Made by a program: the position numbers and the translations under genes | Shown: positions 54,879 through 63,089 of the stretch, one piece after another | Position numbering within the stretch: position 1 is the first letter of the stretch | How the letters are laid out: each line of letters begins with the position of its first letter | Assembly: GCF_003626755.1 (NCBI RefSeq) | Contig: NZ_RBCJ01000002.1 | Span: forward strand, 434,001-498,000 | Reading direction: 5' to 3' | From: Ulvibacterium marinum | GTDB lineage: Bacteria > Bacteroidota > Bacteroidia > Flavobacteriales > Flavobacteriaceae | Length of the DNA stretch: 64,000 bases | The notes under the pieces: model-generated | Told to the model about the DNA's origin: nothing | What the model saw: only the letters and a program-made list of their open reading frames with translations | Database searches by the model: none

Positions 54879-55062
54879 ATCTTGTATTTTGGCCACAAGT
54901 AGCCAAAATCAAAAGCGCTATGAAAAAGAGAATGACCACAGGTAGCCATATATTTACCACGTGCTTTATTAGCATGGATTTTATGTTCATTTTAAATAGA
55001 TAGGCCATAAAATGTCTCTTGTCAATTAAATACTACCTGATATCAAGTTAAAGAGGGTCTTT

Positions 55063-55093
55063 TTTGAAAACAAGAGCAGTGATCGTATCTTGA
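55063..55093 (+). promoter_or_regulatory. Promoter-like site before the LytS/LytTR operon
   Basis: TTTG (55063-55066), 19 bases, then TATCTTGA (55086-55093). Spacing fits the phylum consensus exactly; the -7 box keeps TA and two T. It lies 33 bases before the sensor gene start. Confidence 0.4.
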
Positions 55094-55126
55094 CAGCGTA
55101 TAGTTGTAAAAATTTTAAGAAAAGTC

Positions 55127-56260
55127 ATGTCAACCAACACTCTAATGTCGGTTTTAGCCTTTTTGGAACGTTATAAAATACACCATATCCTATTCTGGGC
55201 AGGGTACCATTTTACTTGGTGGACCATTTTTTCAGGCAATGTTACCGAGGTATTTGAATCGGTAACCAAGCCCCACGGTATAGTCAAATACTTGGGTTAT
55301 GTTGTTTATCAAGCACTTGGAGTCTATTTCTGCCTGTATGTACTTATCCCAAGATTTCTTCAAAAGGGAAGGTATGTCCTTTTCCTAACATTTACCCTTT
55401 CTACTATACTGGCTATGACAGCACTTATTACGGCCAATTATTTCGTTGTAGGGGCGGTAGCCAATATATCGGTCTATGACCTATATGATTTTTCACCAAG
55501 AAGTCCTTTGACCATTTTTAAGCATAATGCCCTGCCTTCCTGTGTTGCAGCTATGACCTTGGGTATGAGCATAAAACTGACCAAGAATTGGGTGGACTCA
55601 CAAAAACGGCAACAAACATTGGAGAAAGAGAAATTGGAAACTGAACTTAAGTTTTTAAAATCCCAATTCAACCCCCATTTCCTGTTCAATACCATCAATT
55701 CTATTTTTGTGCTGATCAATAAAAATCCGGAAATGGCCTCGGAATCCTTAATTAAGTTTTCAAGTTTGTTGCGGTACCAACTCTACGAATGCAATAGTCC
55801 TAAAATCCCCCTAAAGAATGAATTGGCCTATATTGAGAGTTTTATGGAACTGGAAAGCTTGCGCCAAAATCAAAATTTTGAGTTGAAGACAGACGTACCA
55901 AAAGTAGTTGAGGGGCTGACCATTGCCCCTTTTATTCTCATTCCCTTCATTGAAAATGCCTTTAAGCATCTATCCGAAGATCGAAAACTTAAGAAATGGA
56001 TTAGCTTGGATATCCAATTGCAGGGAGATGAACTGGTATTTGAATTAATAAACAGTGCCAATTTTGAGTTACGGCATACACTTCCAGAAGGAGTTGTTTA
56101 TGGTGGTTTAGGCCTTAGAAATGTAAAACGACGATTAGTTATTATTTATCCTGATGAGCATACCTTAGTGGTAACCAAAGGAAAAGATACACATACTGTA
56201 AAACTACAGTTGAAATTGCAAAAGGAAATCCAGGAAGCGTTAAAAAAAGTAGGCGGATGA
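55127..56260 (+). CDS. LytS-type sensor histidine kinase
   Basis: 377 residues. Four transmembrane helices in the first 160 residues form the sensor (FLTFTLSTILAMTALITANY among them). A short coiled coil leads to the HisKA_7TM-like kinase: LKSQFNPHFLFNTINSIF (H-box, His autophosphorylation) and FILIPFIENAFKHLSED (N-box), then the G-box region GLGLRNVKRRL. It phosphorylates the next gene product. The stop overlaps that start by four bases (ATGA). Confidence 0.9.
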   Translation: MSTNTLMSVLAFLERYKIHHILFWAGYHFTWWTIFSGNVTEVFESVTKPHGIVKYLGYVVYQALGVYFCLYVLIPRFLQKGRYVLFLTFTLSTILAMTALITANYFVVGAVANISVYDLYDFSPRSPLTIFKHNALPSCVAAMTLGMSIKLTKNWVDSQKRQQTLEKEKLETELKFLKSQFNPHFLFNTINSIFVLINKNPEMASESLIKFSSLLRYQLYECNSPKIPLKNELAYIESFMELESLRQNQNFELKTDVPKVVEGLTIAPFILIPFIENAFKHLSEDRKLKKWISLDIQLQGDELVFELINSANFELRHTLPEGVVYGGLGLRNVKRRLVIIYPDEHTLVVTKGKDTHTVKLQLKLQKEIQEALKKVGG

Positions 56261-56982
56261 TCAACTGTATCGTCATCGATGATGAACCTCTGGCCCGGGA
56301 ATGCATCACCAATTATATTGGTCAGGTAGACTTCATGAATTGTATAGGCACAGGTATTTCTGCCTTGGATATTCCCCGTTTATTGGGAGAGAATACCGTT
56401 GATCTATTGTTCTTGGATGTGCAAATGCCCTTGATGAACGGTTTGGAATACTTAAAGTCCAATCCCAAACCTCCAATGACCATCTTAACCACTGCCTTTC
56501 CAAATTATGCCATTGAAGGATTTGACCTGAATGTTCTGGATTATCTGTTAAAACCTGTTTCCTTTAATCGTTTCTTTACAGCAGCAACCAAGGCTAAGCA
56601 GCAGATCGGGCTCTTACAAAAACAATATGTTTCGGTAGGGAGAGAGGAGGAAAGGAGCTGTTTTTTTATCAAGTGTGATGGAAAATACGAGCGGATATAT
56701 CATGATGAAATCCTGTTTGTACAGGCTATGCAGAATTATGTAATCATCCAGACCTCACAACGTAAATATGTGAGCCTATTATTTCTAAAGAACGTACAGG
56801 AGAAATTGAATCCAACTGCTTTTTTACGGGTACATAAATCCTTTATCGTGGCGGTGGATAAAATTGATGGAGTGGCTCAACATGAGATTCAAATTCGTTC
56901 CCACACTATACCGTTGAGCCGTAATTATAAAAAAGAAGTACTTCCCAAAATATTAGGGAACAATCTTTGGGATGGTAAATGA
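56257..56982 (+). CDS. LytTR-family response regulator
   Basis: 241 residues. The receiver domain has acidic Asp8-Asp9 (VIDDEP), the phosphate acceptor Asp54 (LFLDVQMP) and the lysine in LKPVSF. The LytTR DNA-binding domain follows (FFIKCDGKYERIYHDEILFV, AFLRVHKSFIVAVDKID). It is coupled to its kinase. The divergent receptor gene at 52443 is a natural candidate target, along with its own promoter. Confidence 0.9.
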   Translation: MINCIVIDDEPLARECITNYIGQVDFMNCIGTGISALDIPRLLGENTVDLLFLDVQMPLMNGLEYLKSNPKPPMTILTTAFPNYAIEGFDLNVLDYLLKPVSFNRFFTAATKAKQQIGLLQKQYVSVGREEERSCFFIKCDGKYERIYHDEILFVQAMQNYVIIQTSQRKYVSLLFLKNVQEKLNPTAFLRVHKSFIVAVDKIDGVAQHEIQIRSHTIPLSRNYKKEVLPKILGNNLWDGK

Positions 56983-56999
56983 GCTTCGAAAGCTAGTCT

Positions 57000-58262
57000 T
57001 TAATGGATTTGCTTAAAATCATCTTCCAATGCTACCGTATGGCCGGATAAGTCGGTAAGTTTTGTATAGGAGACTTCTCCAGCTCCCAAAAACCGATATC
57101 GAATACCTACAATGGTACCTAACGATTCATGGTACTCGCCCATAAACAATTGTTCATTTTCCAAAAACACCCTAAGTTGTTTATTCCTTACTTCGATTTT
57201 AAAATTTTGGATATCGGACAAATCAACGCCGAGGCCAGATAAGTCATGTTCCTTACCGCTAACATATACATCACTCATCATCACTCCAACTTCGGAAACA
57301 CAACCCGGAATGGAAAATTCAACGATCATCGCGCTCTTTGTCCCTAAAATTACAATAGCAGCATTCTGACAAACAGCCCACTTCTCCCGATAGGTATTTC
57401 TAATGGAGGTGGTAAGAACAAAGTTATCTCCGGAAATTGAAGCAAAATCATCTACCATATGATAGGTGCTGAAAAATGGCTGTTCACTTGATGCTATTTC
57501 GGCAAGTACAGGTTGGGAAAAGGATAGTGTACCTTTTCTTATGCTATCCTCGGTAACGTATTTAGGAATTGGGGAGTAATCTAAAGTACCCAACCAACCT
57601 TCTGTTTTAATAAAAAGGTCATGTTGTTTAAGGGGCGTACCATCTACCAAAAGCTTGGCCCGGAAATACCCCGGAAAATAATATTGGCCCGTAGCCTGTT
57701 TTTGTCCCGGTTTCAGTTTAATGGTTTTTGTAGGGTCCCAGTACTGTTGTATATGGATACTATCTGACCGGATTCCGTCTAAATCAAGATCAAAAACTAC
57801 GGAGTTGGGCAGACCACTGGTTATGGGTCTACTGCTAAATCCGATTTTTGAAATATCTATGGCATCCGTACCATTTTTTGATCCGGTTAGGGAATATAAG
57901 GAAATGAAAACAAGGGTCATCGCAGAAGCCCCTAACATGATAATCCCCAAGTTTGGGCTTAATTTTTGGGATAACCTGGAAGGCTTCTTTACGGTAGTGG
58001 AATTCTTAAAATCCCTCCAATTTTGGTACCCAGCAAATTGGGCCAGTGTATTTAAAGTGGTAATACTGGGTGCACTTTGATAATTCACTCGGCCCCATAC
58101 CCTTTTCAATGTGGTTGGACTTAACAGGACCTGTGTGCGTTTTTGAATTTGTTCACTCAGTTCAACAAACATATCATTGTGCCACTCGCTAGAAGTGCCC
58201 CAACCCAGATTGTCTTCAATCCGTCGTAAACATTGTTGTACCAATTTGTATTCCGGAAACAT
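57000..58262 (-). CDS. Membrane-spanning helix-turn-helix protein with periplasmic jelly-roll domain
   Basis: 420 residues. Residues 1-90 are a helical DNA-binding-like region (LLSPTTLKRVWGRVNYQSA, ITTLNTLAQFAGYQNWRDF), a pattern seen at the N-termini of many uncharacterised Bacteroidota regulators. One transmembrane helix is at about 104-126 (GIIMLGASAMTLVFISLY). The remaining 290 residues are beta-rich with LamG-like strands (NFKIEVRNKQLRVFLENEQL). It looks like a one-component sensor that could feel an extracellular carbohydrate. It ends 17 bases from the convergent response-regulator stop. Confidence 0.7.
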   Translation of the reverse strand: MFPEYKLVQQCLRRIEDNLGWGTSSEWHNDMFVELSEQIQKRTQVLLSPTTLKRVWGRVNYQSAPSITTLNTLAQFAGYQNWRDFKNSTTVKKPSRLSQKLSPNLGIIMLGASAMTLVFISLYSLTGSKNGTDAIDISKIGFSSRPITSGLPNSVVFDLDLDGIRSDSIHIQQYWDPTKTIKLKPGQKQATGQYYFPGYFRAKLLVDGTPLKQHDLFIKTEGWLGTLDYSPIPKYVTEDSIRKGTLSFSQPVLAEIASSEQPFFSTYHMVDDFASISGDNFVLTTSIRNTYREKWAVCQNAAIVILGTKSAMIVEFSIPGCVSEVGVMMSDVYVSGKEHDLSGLGVDLSDIQNFKIEVRNKQLRVFLENEQLFMGEYHESLGTIVGIRYRFLGAGEVSYTKLTDLSGHTVALEDDFKQIH

Positions 58263-58388
58263 CAGTATAGCCTATGCTACAAAGATCACAAAAAAATAAG
58301 ATCTGAATAGGAATGAACCAACTTGAACCAATTTGTTTTCCTCATATTAATCGGGTTGTGGAATTTTGAGTGATAAAATTTAAATCAA

Positions 58389-59492
58389 ATGATAAAAAGA
58401 CTATGTAGTATCAGTATCATTTTAAGTAGTGTTACTTTTGGATTGGCGCAGAAAGCGATTCCTTTGGATACGGTTCATTGGGATATCAATGCGAAATCCT
58501 ACGTACTTGAGAATTTTAAAGGACAGGAAGCCATTTATCTTAAGGAAGGGGAAATAGCCTTAAAGGATGTTCTTTTTTTGAACGGCACCATTGAATACGA
58601 TATTTTTTTAAAAAAAGCACCCGCATTTCCAGGAGTATATTTTAGAATTAACAATTCCGATGCGGAACACTTTTATTTACGCCCTCACCAATCGGGCAAT
58701 CCTGATGCCAATCAAGCCATCCCTTCAACGAAAGGAATTACGCCATGGCAACTTTATTTTGGTCCCAGATATTCCTTTCCCTATAAGTATACCTATGATG
58801 ATTGGACCCATGTAAAAATAGTGGTTGACGGAAATAGGGCGCAAGTGTACTTGAACCATGCGAAACAGCCCAATCTGTCATGGAATCTTTTCCACCAACC
58901 CAAAGAAGGAGGAATCCGATTTACAGGTGGTGGTGGCAAGGCTCTTCATATTGCCAATATCACCATAAATAAAGAAGACCACGAAATTAAGGATTTCAAA
59001 CCCATCGAAAGAAAACCGATTGAAGGGTTAGTTCCACAATGGGAGGTATCGGATAAATTCGAGGAAAAATTGATAAAAGAACATACAGGGCTTAAAGCTG
59101 TAATCGACGGTAGAACGTGGGGCAAAAAAATCAATGTAGAGGAAGGTACCGCTGCCAATATATCCAGACAAGTACAATTGTACGATGACGGGCCCGGAAA
59201 TACGGTATTTGCCAAAATTACTGTTACCTCGAACAAGGACCAAACCAAACTTTTCGAATTTGGCTATAGCGATAGGGCCGTGGTTATTTTAAACGAACAG
59301 CCTATATACAAGGGTACCAACAGGTTTCGATCCAGAGACTACCGTTATTTGGGCACTGTTGGTCTGTTTGATGCCGTTTATCTCAATCTTAAGAAGGGGG
59401 AAAATACACTTTTAGTAGCCGTATCCGAAGATTTTGGAGGATGGTTGGTAACGGGAAGATTTTCCGATCCTTCTGGGATTAAAATACAATAA
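58389..59492 (+). CDS. Secreted LamG/concanavalin-like protein with C-terminal jelly-roll domain
   Basis: 367 residues with a signal peptide (SIILSSVTFGLAQ). An N-terminal concanavalin-like domain (FLNGTIEYDIFLKKAPAFPG, VYFRINNSDAEHFYLRPHQ, DDWTHVKIVVDGNRAQVYLN) is followed by a CBM-like domain ending GGWLVTGRFSDP. It probably binds a glycan. It stands 126 bases from the divergent membrane-HTH gene and about 30 bases before the DUF2911 gene. The shared LamG theme suggests these genes belong together. Confidence 0.7.
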   Translation: MIKRLCSISIILSSVTFGLAQKAIPLDTVHWDINAKSYVLENFKGQEAIYLKEGEIALKDVLFLNGTIEYDIFLKKAPAFPGVYFRINNSDAEHFYLRPHQSGNPDANQAIPSTKGITPWQLYFGPRYSFPYKYTYDDWTHVKIVVDGNRAQVYLNHAKQPNLSWNLFHQPKEGGIRFTGGGGKALHIANITINKEDHEIKDFKPIERKPIEGLVPQWEVSDKFEEKLIKEHTGLKAVIDGRTWGKKINVEEGTAANISRQVQLYDDGPGNTVFAKITVTSNKDQTKLFEFGYSDRAVVILNEQPIYKGTNRFRSRDYRYLGTVGLFDAVYLNLKKGENTLLVAVSEDFGGWLVTGRFSDPSGIKIQ

Positions 59493-59523
59493 CCATTACG
59501 TAAAGACTCAAAAATATAGACCG

Positions 59524-60321
59524 ATGAAAAAAGTCATTTCAATATACATGTTCCTTACTCTAGTGTTGGGACTCCTTGGAGCGAACGCTCAAGATATGTT
59601 GGTGGCCACCAAGGTTAGTCAAAGGGCTAGTATTACACAGCGCATAGGAACAACCGACGTCACTGTGGTATACCACAGTCCCTTGGCAAAAGGACGTGAA
59701 ATTTTTGGAGGAATCGTTCCCTATGACTTCATTGTTGACGGAATAGAATATCCGTGGCGGGCCGGCTCAAATGAAAATACTACTATAGCGTTCACCCATG
59801 ACGTCATGATTCAAGGGCAGCCATTGCCCAAAGGAAAATATGGCCTACATATTTTCGTCAAAGAAAATGAATGGATTTACATATTCTCTAAAAATGCAAA
59901 AAGTTGGGGCAGTTTTAGTTATAAAAAAGAAGAGGATGCCTTACGCGTAACCGAAGTTCCAAAAAAAGCATCCTATCAAGAATGGTTGAGCTATGACTTT
60001 GTATCCCGTGAACCTGAATCGGCCATCTTGGAACTACATTGGACGGATATAAAATGTGGCATTCAAATTTCGGTTGATGTACCGGCCAACGTCTTAGTGG
60101 ATTTGAAAAACAAGGAGGAAAAGACTGTGGACGATTATATTAAAATCGCGCAGCTTACTATTGCTCAAAATCCAAAGGATCTGGATAAGGCCTTGGAATA
60201 TGTGAAAAAATCATTAGACATCAAAGAGGAGTTTCGCAATACAATGTTGAAATCAGAATTACTTGAAAAAAGGGTAGGGTACAAGAAAGCCAAAAATGCA
60301 AAGAAGAAGCAATTGCCTTAG
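59524..60321 (+). CDS. DUF2911 protein, 5' part of a frameshifted gene
   Basis: 265 residues before a TAG, with a signal peptide (FLTLVLGLLGANAQ). The DUF2911 domain covers about 25-185: ITQRIGTTDVTVVYHSPLAKGREI, YPWRAGSNENTTIAF and LPKGKYGLHIFV. A TPR region begins near 200 and is cut by a stop, while the next frame continues with TPR sequence to 60593. The final residues here (KAKNAKKKQLP) are the out-of-frame tail. The family is secreted with unknown role. See the companion entry for the 3' part. Confidence 0.75.
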   Translation: MKKVISIYMFLTLVLGLLGANAQDMLVATKVSQRASITQRIGTTDVTVVYHSPLAKGREIFGGIVPYDFIVDGIEYPWRAGSNENTTIAFTHDVMIQGQPLPKGKYGLHIFVKENEWIYIFSKNAKSWGSFSYKKEEDALRVTEVPKKASYQEWLSYDFVSREPESAILELHWTDIKCGIQISVDVPANVLVDLKNKEEKTVDDYIKIAQLTIAQNPKDLDKALEYVKKSLDIKEEFRNTMLKSELLEKRVGYKKAKNAKKKQLP

Positions 60322-60593
60322 GTGAGGGGTTCCCTTATTTTTACTATTATCCACTTAGCTTTATGCTTCTGGAAGGGGACAGGGAGAAAACCTATAACCT
60401 CTTATCTGAAATGCTGAAAAAGGATCCCAACAATTACGTTGCACATTTAGCTATGGGTGAATACTATATAAAGGATAAGAATCAGGAAAAAGCCACCTTT
60501 CACTTTGGCAAAGCTTATGAATATGCCGGAGAAAGGTCCAAACCGTATACCCGTTATATGTACTTATCCAATAAATTGATATTAGAGCAGTAA
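60267..60593 (+). pseudogene. 3' part (TPR region) of the DUF2911 gene, in the -1 frame
   Basis: In the frame one base back, the sequence reads KGRVQESQKCKEEAIALGEG, then PYFYYYPLSFMLLEGDREK and NNYVAHLAMGEYYIKDKNQE, a good TPR helix pair. It joins the 5' part at the run of six A (60266-60271) if one A is added, giving LLEKKGRVQESQ. The stop in the upstream frame and lack of a good start make a separate gene unlikely. A sequencing or assembly error in the homopolymer, or a real mutation, explains it. Confidence 0.6.
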
Positions 60594-60687
60594 GATAAAG
60601 GCTTAAGCCAAAATTCTATGGGTAATTGTATTTTGATTTATTGTAGCCAAGGAATTTCAATACCGTTTAGCTTTCGATTTTTGAATC

Positions 60688-60717
60688 AAAAAAAGTCTGG
60701 CTTCCTTTAGTCCAGAT
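60688..60717 (-). terminator. Probable terminator of the VAO-family flavoprotein gene
   Basis: On the minus strand ATCTGG pairs with CCAGAC (6 bp with one G-T) around 11 bases, followed by seven T. It begins directly after the stop at 60718. Confidence 0.5.
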
Positions 60718-62313
60718 CTAGACAATCAAGTCTTCATCCGCTGCTAAGGGTTCCGAAAGTTTTGTTGAGTCCAAGAATGCATTGGAAAATACATCCTGCA
60801 TAGGTATGGTGAGTAACTTATTCCTAATTTTTTTCCACTTCTTTACCTCGTTTCCATACATATGTTCCACCAAACCGGGAAATTCCCAATCCGCATTCTT
60901 ACCCCAATGAATTGTGAAGGGTATGTCGTTATCCTTTAAGACACCGATCAGTTTTTTGGAATATTCCTTTAGACCAATGATTTTTTCTTTATCGCTCCAT
61001 TGAATTCCATCTATTTCAACCATACAGGTAAATGGAAATTTAGAAAAGGCCATGGTAGCTTCTGATTTTTTTATAAACCGCATTGCAAAAATACCCGGAA
61101 CCGGATGTTCCCTAGTTAATTTGGCCAATAATTCCAATGCCTTGGAAGAATGGGTGTGATCCACTCCGAACGAGCAGGCAAAAGCCTTCCCCTGAAAACC
61201 TGTATCCCAGAAAATTTCGGATAGTTTTCCTACCGTGGTTTTTTCTTCCTTCGGCAGTATGGATGATTTTAACAGGTTAATAAGCTTAGGTATGGATTTT
61301 GGAAACTTTTCTGCAATCTTAATGAACAAGTATAGAAGATCCAAATACACAAATTCTTTCTGAAAAGGAATGGGGTTGCCAAAATCTGTCTTGTAATCTT
61401 CATAGTACTTCATTTTATATATGAATTCTACCGCATACTTTTCTTCATCGGTATTGTAGGGATTCATAAATACCTTGTAATGAAAAGGACGAACTCCCCT
61501 GAAATCTGTGCCAGGAATTTCAGGGTCATAGTTGCTAAAATCTAGCGTGTTCGCAAGTTGAAGTGCTTTGGCCTTATCGATTTTTTTAACATATCTATGG
61601 AGTAGGAACAAGTTTTCCGCCTCTAGGACCACTCCATGTATAAAGCCCATAGATCCGAGACCGACCAAGGCCGCGTTGAAAGTTTCATCATCGCGAATTA
61701 CCCTCGCATTTAGATTCTGGACATACGTATCCCGTAAAGCCGGTCTCGATTTCCTTTCCAGATAGATGTTGTCCTCCGGGTTTGGACCTGTAATAAGATT
61801 AAGGCCCACCACATAGTCTTGAACGGAGCCTACATCAATTGTAGAACCGTGTACTCCGGTGGAGATACAACCTGCTATGGTTTGTCCGTTACTTGCTCCG
61901 GAGGTTTTAAGCGATTTCCCCCTTCTTTCCAGAAAAAGTGAAATCTCCTTGATTTGATTTCCGCATTGGAACCAGAACAGGTTACTGTGCTCATAGTTGG
62001 AATCTTGGTGCATTTCACCCTCAAAAATGGGGAATTTGAGATTCATATAGCTATTGTAATGCATCCGATCCTTACAGTGCGCTATGTTGGACATGGACCA
62101 TTTTGAACCAATGGCCCTAAATTGTTCATTGCTATCAGCAGCCTGCTGTATCAACTTTTGAATTTCTACAGCAACATCCTTATATTTTTCAAATCCAGAA
62201 AGACCAGAGGAGTTCTTTTCCAATTTTGTGGTCAGAAAAAGTTTTAAAGGGAATGGGCCGTTCTTATGTAGCGTATCCCAACGTGTACGGTTATCAATTT
62301 TGGTTGTGGCCAT
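60718..62313 (-). CDS. FAD-binding oxidoreductase, VAO/aldonolactone oxidase type
   Basis: 531 residues, no signal. The PCMH-type FAD domain has FRAIGSKWSMSNIAH and SGASNGQTIAGCISTGVHGS (about 135-160), where GxSxGQT..G.....G.HG is the FAD pyrophosphate motif. The C-terminal domain resembles D-arabinono-1,4-lactone oxidase (FTIHWGKNADWEF near the end). It oxidises a sugar alcohol or lactone with oxygen or another acceptor. A one-base gap separates it from the small lipoprotein gene upstream, so they are one operon. Confidence 0.8.
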   Translation of the reverse strand: MATTKIDNRTRWDTLHKNGPFPLKLFLTTKLEKNSSGLSGFEKYKDVAVEIQKLIQQAADSNEQFRAIGSKWSMSNIAHCKDRMHYNSYMNLKFPIFEGEMHQDSNYEHSNLFWFQCGNQIKEISLFLERRGKSLKTSGASNGQTIAGCISTGVHGSTIDVGSVQDYVVGLNLITGPNPEDNIYLERKSRPALRDTYVQNLNARVIRDDETFNAALVGLGSMGFIHGVVLEAENLFLLHRYVKKIDKAKALQLANTLDFSNYDPEIPGTDFRGVRPFHYKVFMNPYNTDEEKYAVEFIYKMKYYEDYKTDFGNPIPFQKEFVYLDLLYLFIKIAEKFPKSIPKLINLLKSSILPKEEKTTVGKLSEIFWDTGFQGKAFACSFGVDHTHSSKALELLAKLTREHPVPGIFAMRFIKKSEATMAFSKFPFTCMVEIDGIQWSDKEKIIGLKEYSKKLIGVLKDNDIPFTIHWGKNADWEFPGLVEHMYGNEVKKWKKIRNKLLTIPMQDVFSNAFLDSTKLSEPLAADEDLIV

Positions 62314-62314
62314 A

Positions 62315-62659
62315 TTACATGCTATTTTCCTTAATGCAAACGTATTTTACATTTACCTTCTTCCTTCCTCCAAAGGTGACCAGGTTTAATAGAATACCCC
62401 CAAAAGTGTTTCTATACTCCACAGTATGTAGTGCCCCTGATTCACAATCTGAAATATTAAAGTAGTCGGCTCCTGTTGTCAGCTTCTTAAAAACTACTTT
62501 TTTTTGAACAGTGCGAACATAGTACCCACTATAGTATGGGTCTCCACCCTCTGTATCCTTTGGCTCCCATTGACCGTTTTCTACTTGAAAACGTACAGAA
62601 TAGCAAGAGGTCATGGTCCAGACCAAACCGAAACACAACGTTATTTTAAGTAAACGCAT
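62315..62659 (-). CDS. Small Bor-like lipoprotein
   Basis: 114 residues from ATG 62659, with a lipobox (LVWTMTSCYS). A short Cys/aromatic beta domain follows, ending RKKVNVKYVCIKENSM. The pattern C..GALHTVEYRNTFGGILLNL is reminiscent of Bor/YceK-type lipoproteins, but this is a weak match. The stop is one base from the flavoprotein start. The longer frame up to 62701 was rejected because it precedes the signal. Confidence 0.6.
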   Translation of the reverse strand: MRLLKITLCFGLVWTMTSCYSVRFQVENGQWEPKDTEGGDPYYSGYYVRTVQKKVVFKKLTTGADYFNISDCESGALHTVEYRNTFGGILLNLVTFGGRKKVNVKYVCIKENSM

Positions 62660-63029
62660 ATCAAAACATTTAAAAGTTATATTCCAAATTGCTGTGAGCA
62701 CAAGGGTAATCCGTCAAAGATTTAGAGGAAGGTAATCATCTAAGATGATGTTTAAAGATATTGTTTTTATTTTATAATCTTACAGATTTTGAAGGTAAAA
62801 TCCGAGTACATAAACCTAGCTACATCATATTCCTAAAATTTCCGGCAACCCTTTCCTTAAAAATTGAATGATTACACTTTATCGAAAACAAAATAAAAGA
62901 AGGAGTAAAATCCGTTTTCCGGTATTCAAAAATTTAGCAAACCTAGAGTCGTATTTTAACGCCTTTTAAAATCAATAGACCTTGATCGTACAGTTCACTA
63001 CATAGATTGTCCAACTCATTACATTTAAT
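62660..63029. other. Divergent intergenic region
   Basis: About 370 bases, AT-rich, between the lipoprotein and the repeat protein at 63090. No supported open frame or hairpin was found. The plus-strand promoter-like site at its right edge is listed separately. Confidence 0.35.
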
Positions 63030-63060
63030 TTTCTTGGAACAATAATCTACAGCATCTTTG
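63030..63060 (+). promoter_or_regulatory. Weak promoter-like site before the repeat protein
   Basis: TTTC (63030-63033), 19 bases, then CATCTTTG (63053-63060). Spacing fits the phylum layout; each box has one mismatch. It lies 29 bases before the start codon. Confidence 0.3.
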
Positions 63061-63089
63061 AGCTATCATCAATCAAAAAACGAACAATC

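Noticed and set aside
54793-55008. 71-codon minus-strand frame with a hydrophobic helix before the TonB receptor
   Set aside because: It overlaps the first 86 bases of the receptor gene in another frame; its tail reads as out-of-frame receptor sequence. A shorter real membrane peptide cannot be fully excluded.
60266-60273. Programmed -1 frameshift at A AAA AAG
   Set aside because: The heptamer is present, but its phase relative to the reading frame is not the canonical one (codons are GAA AAA AGG). A plain indel is simpler.
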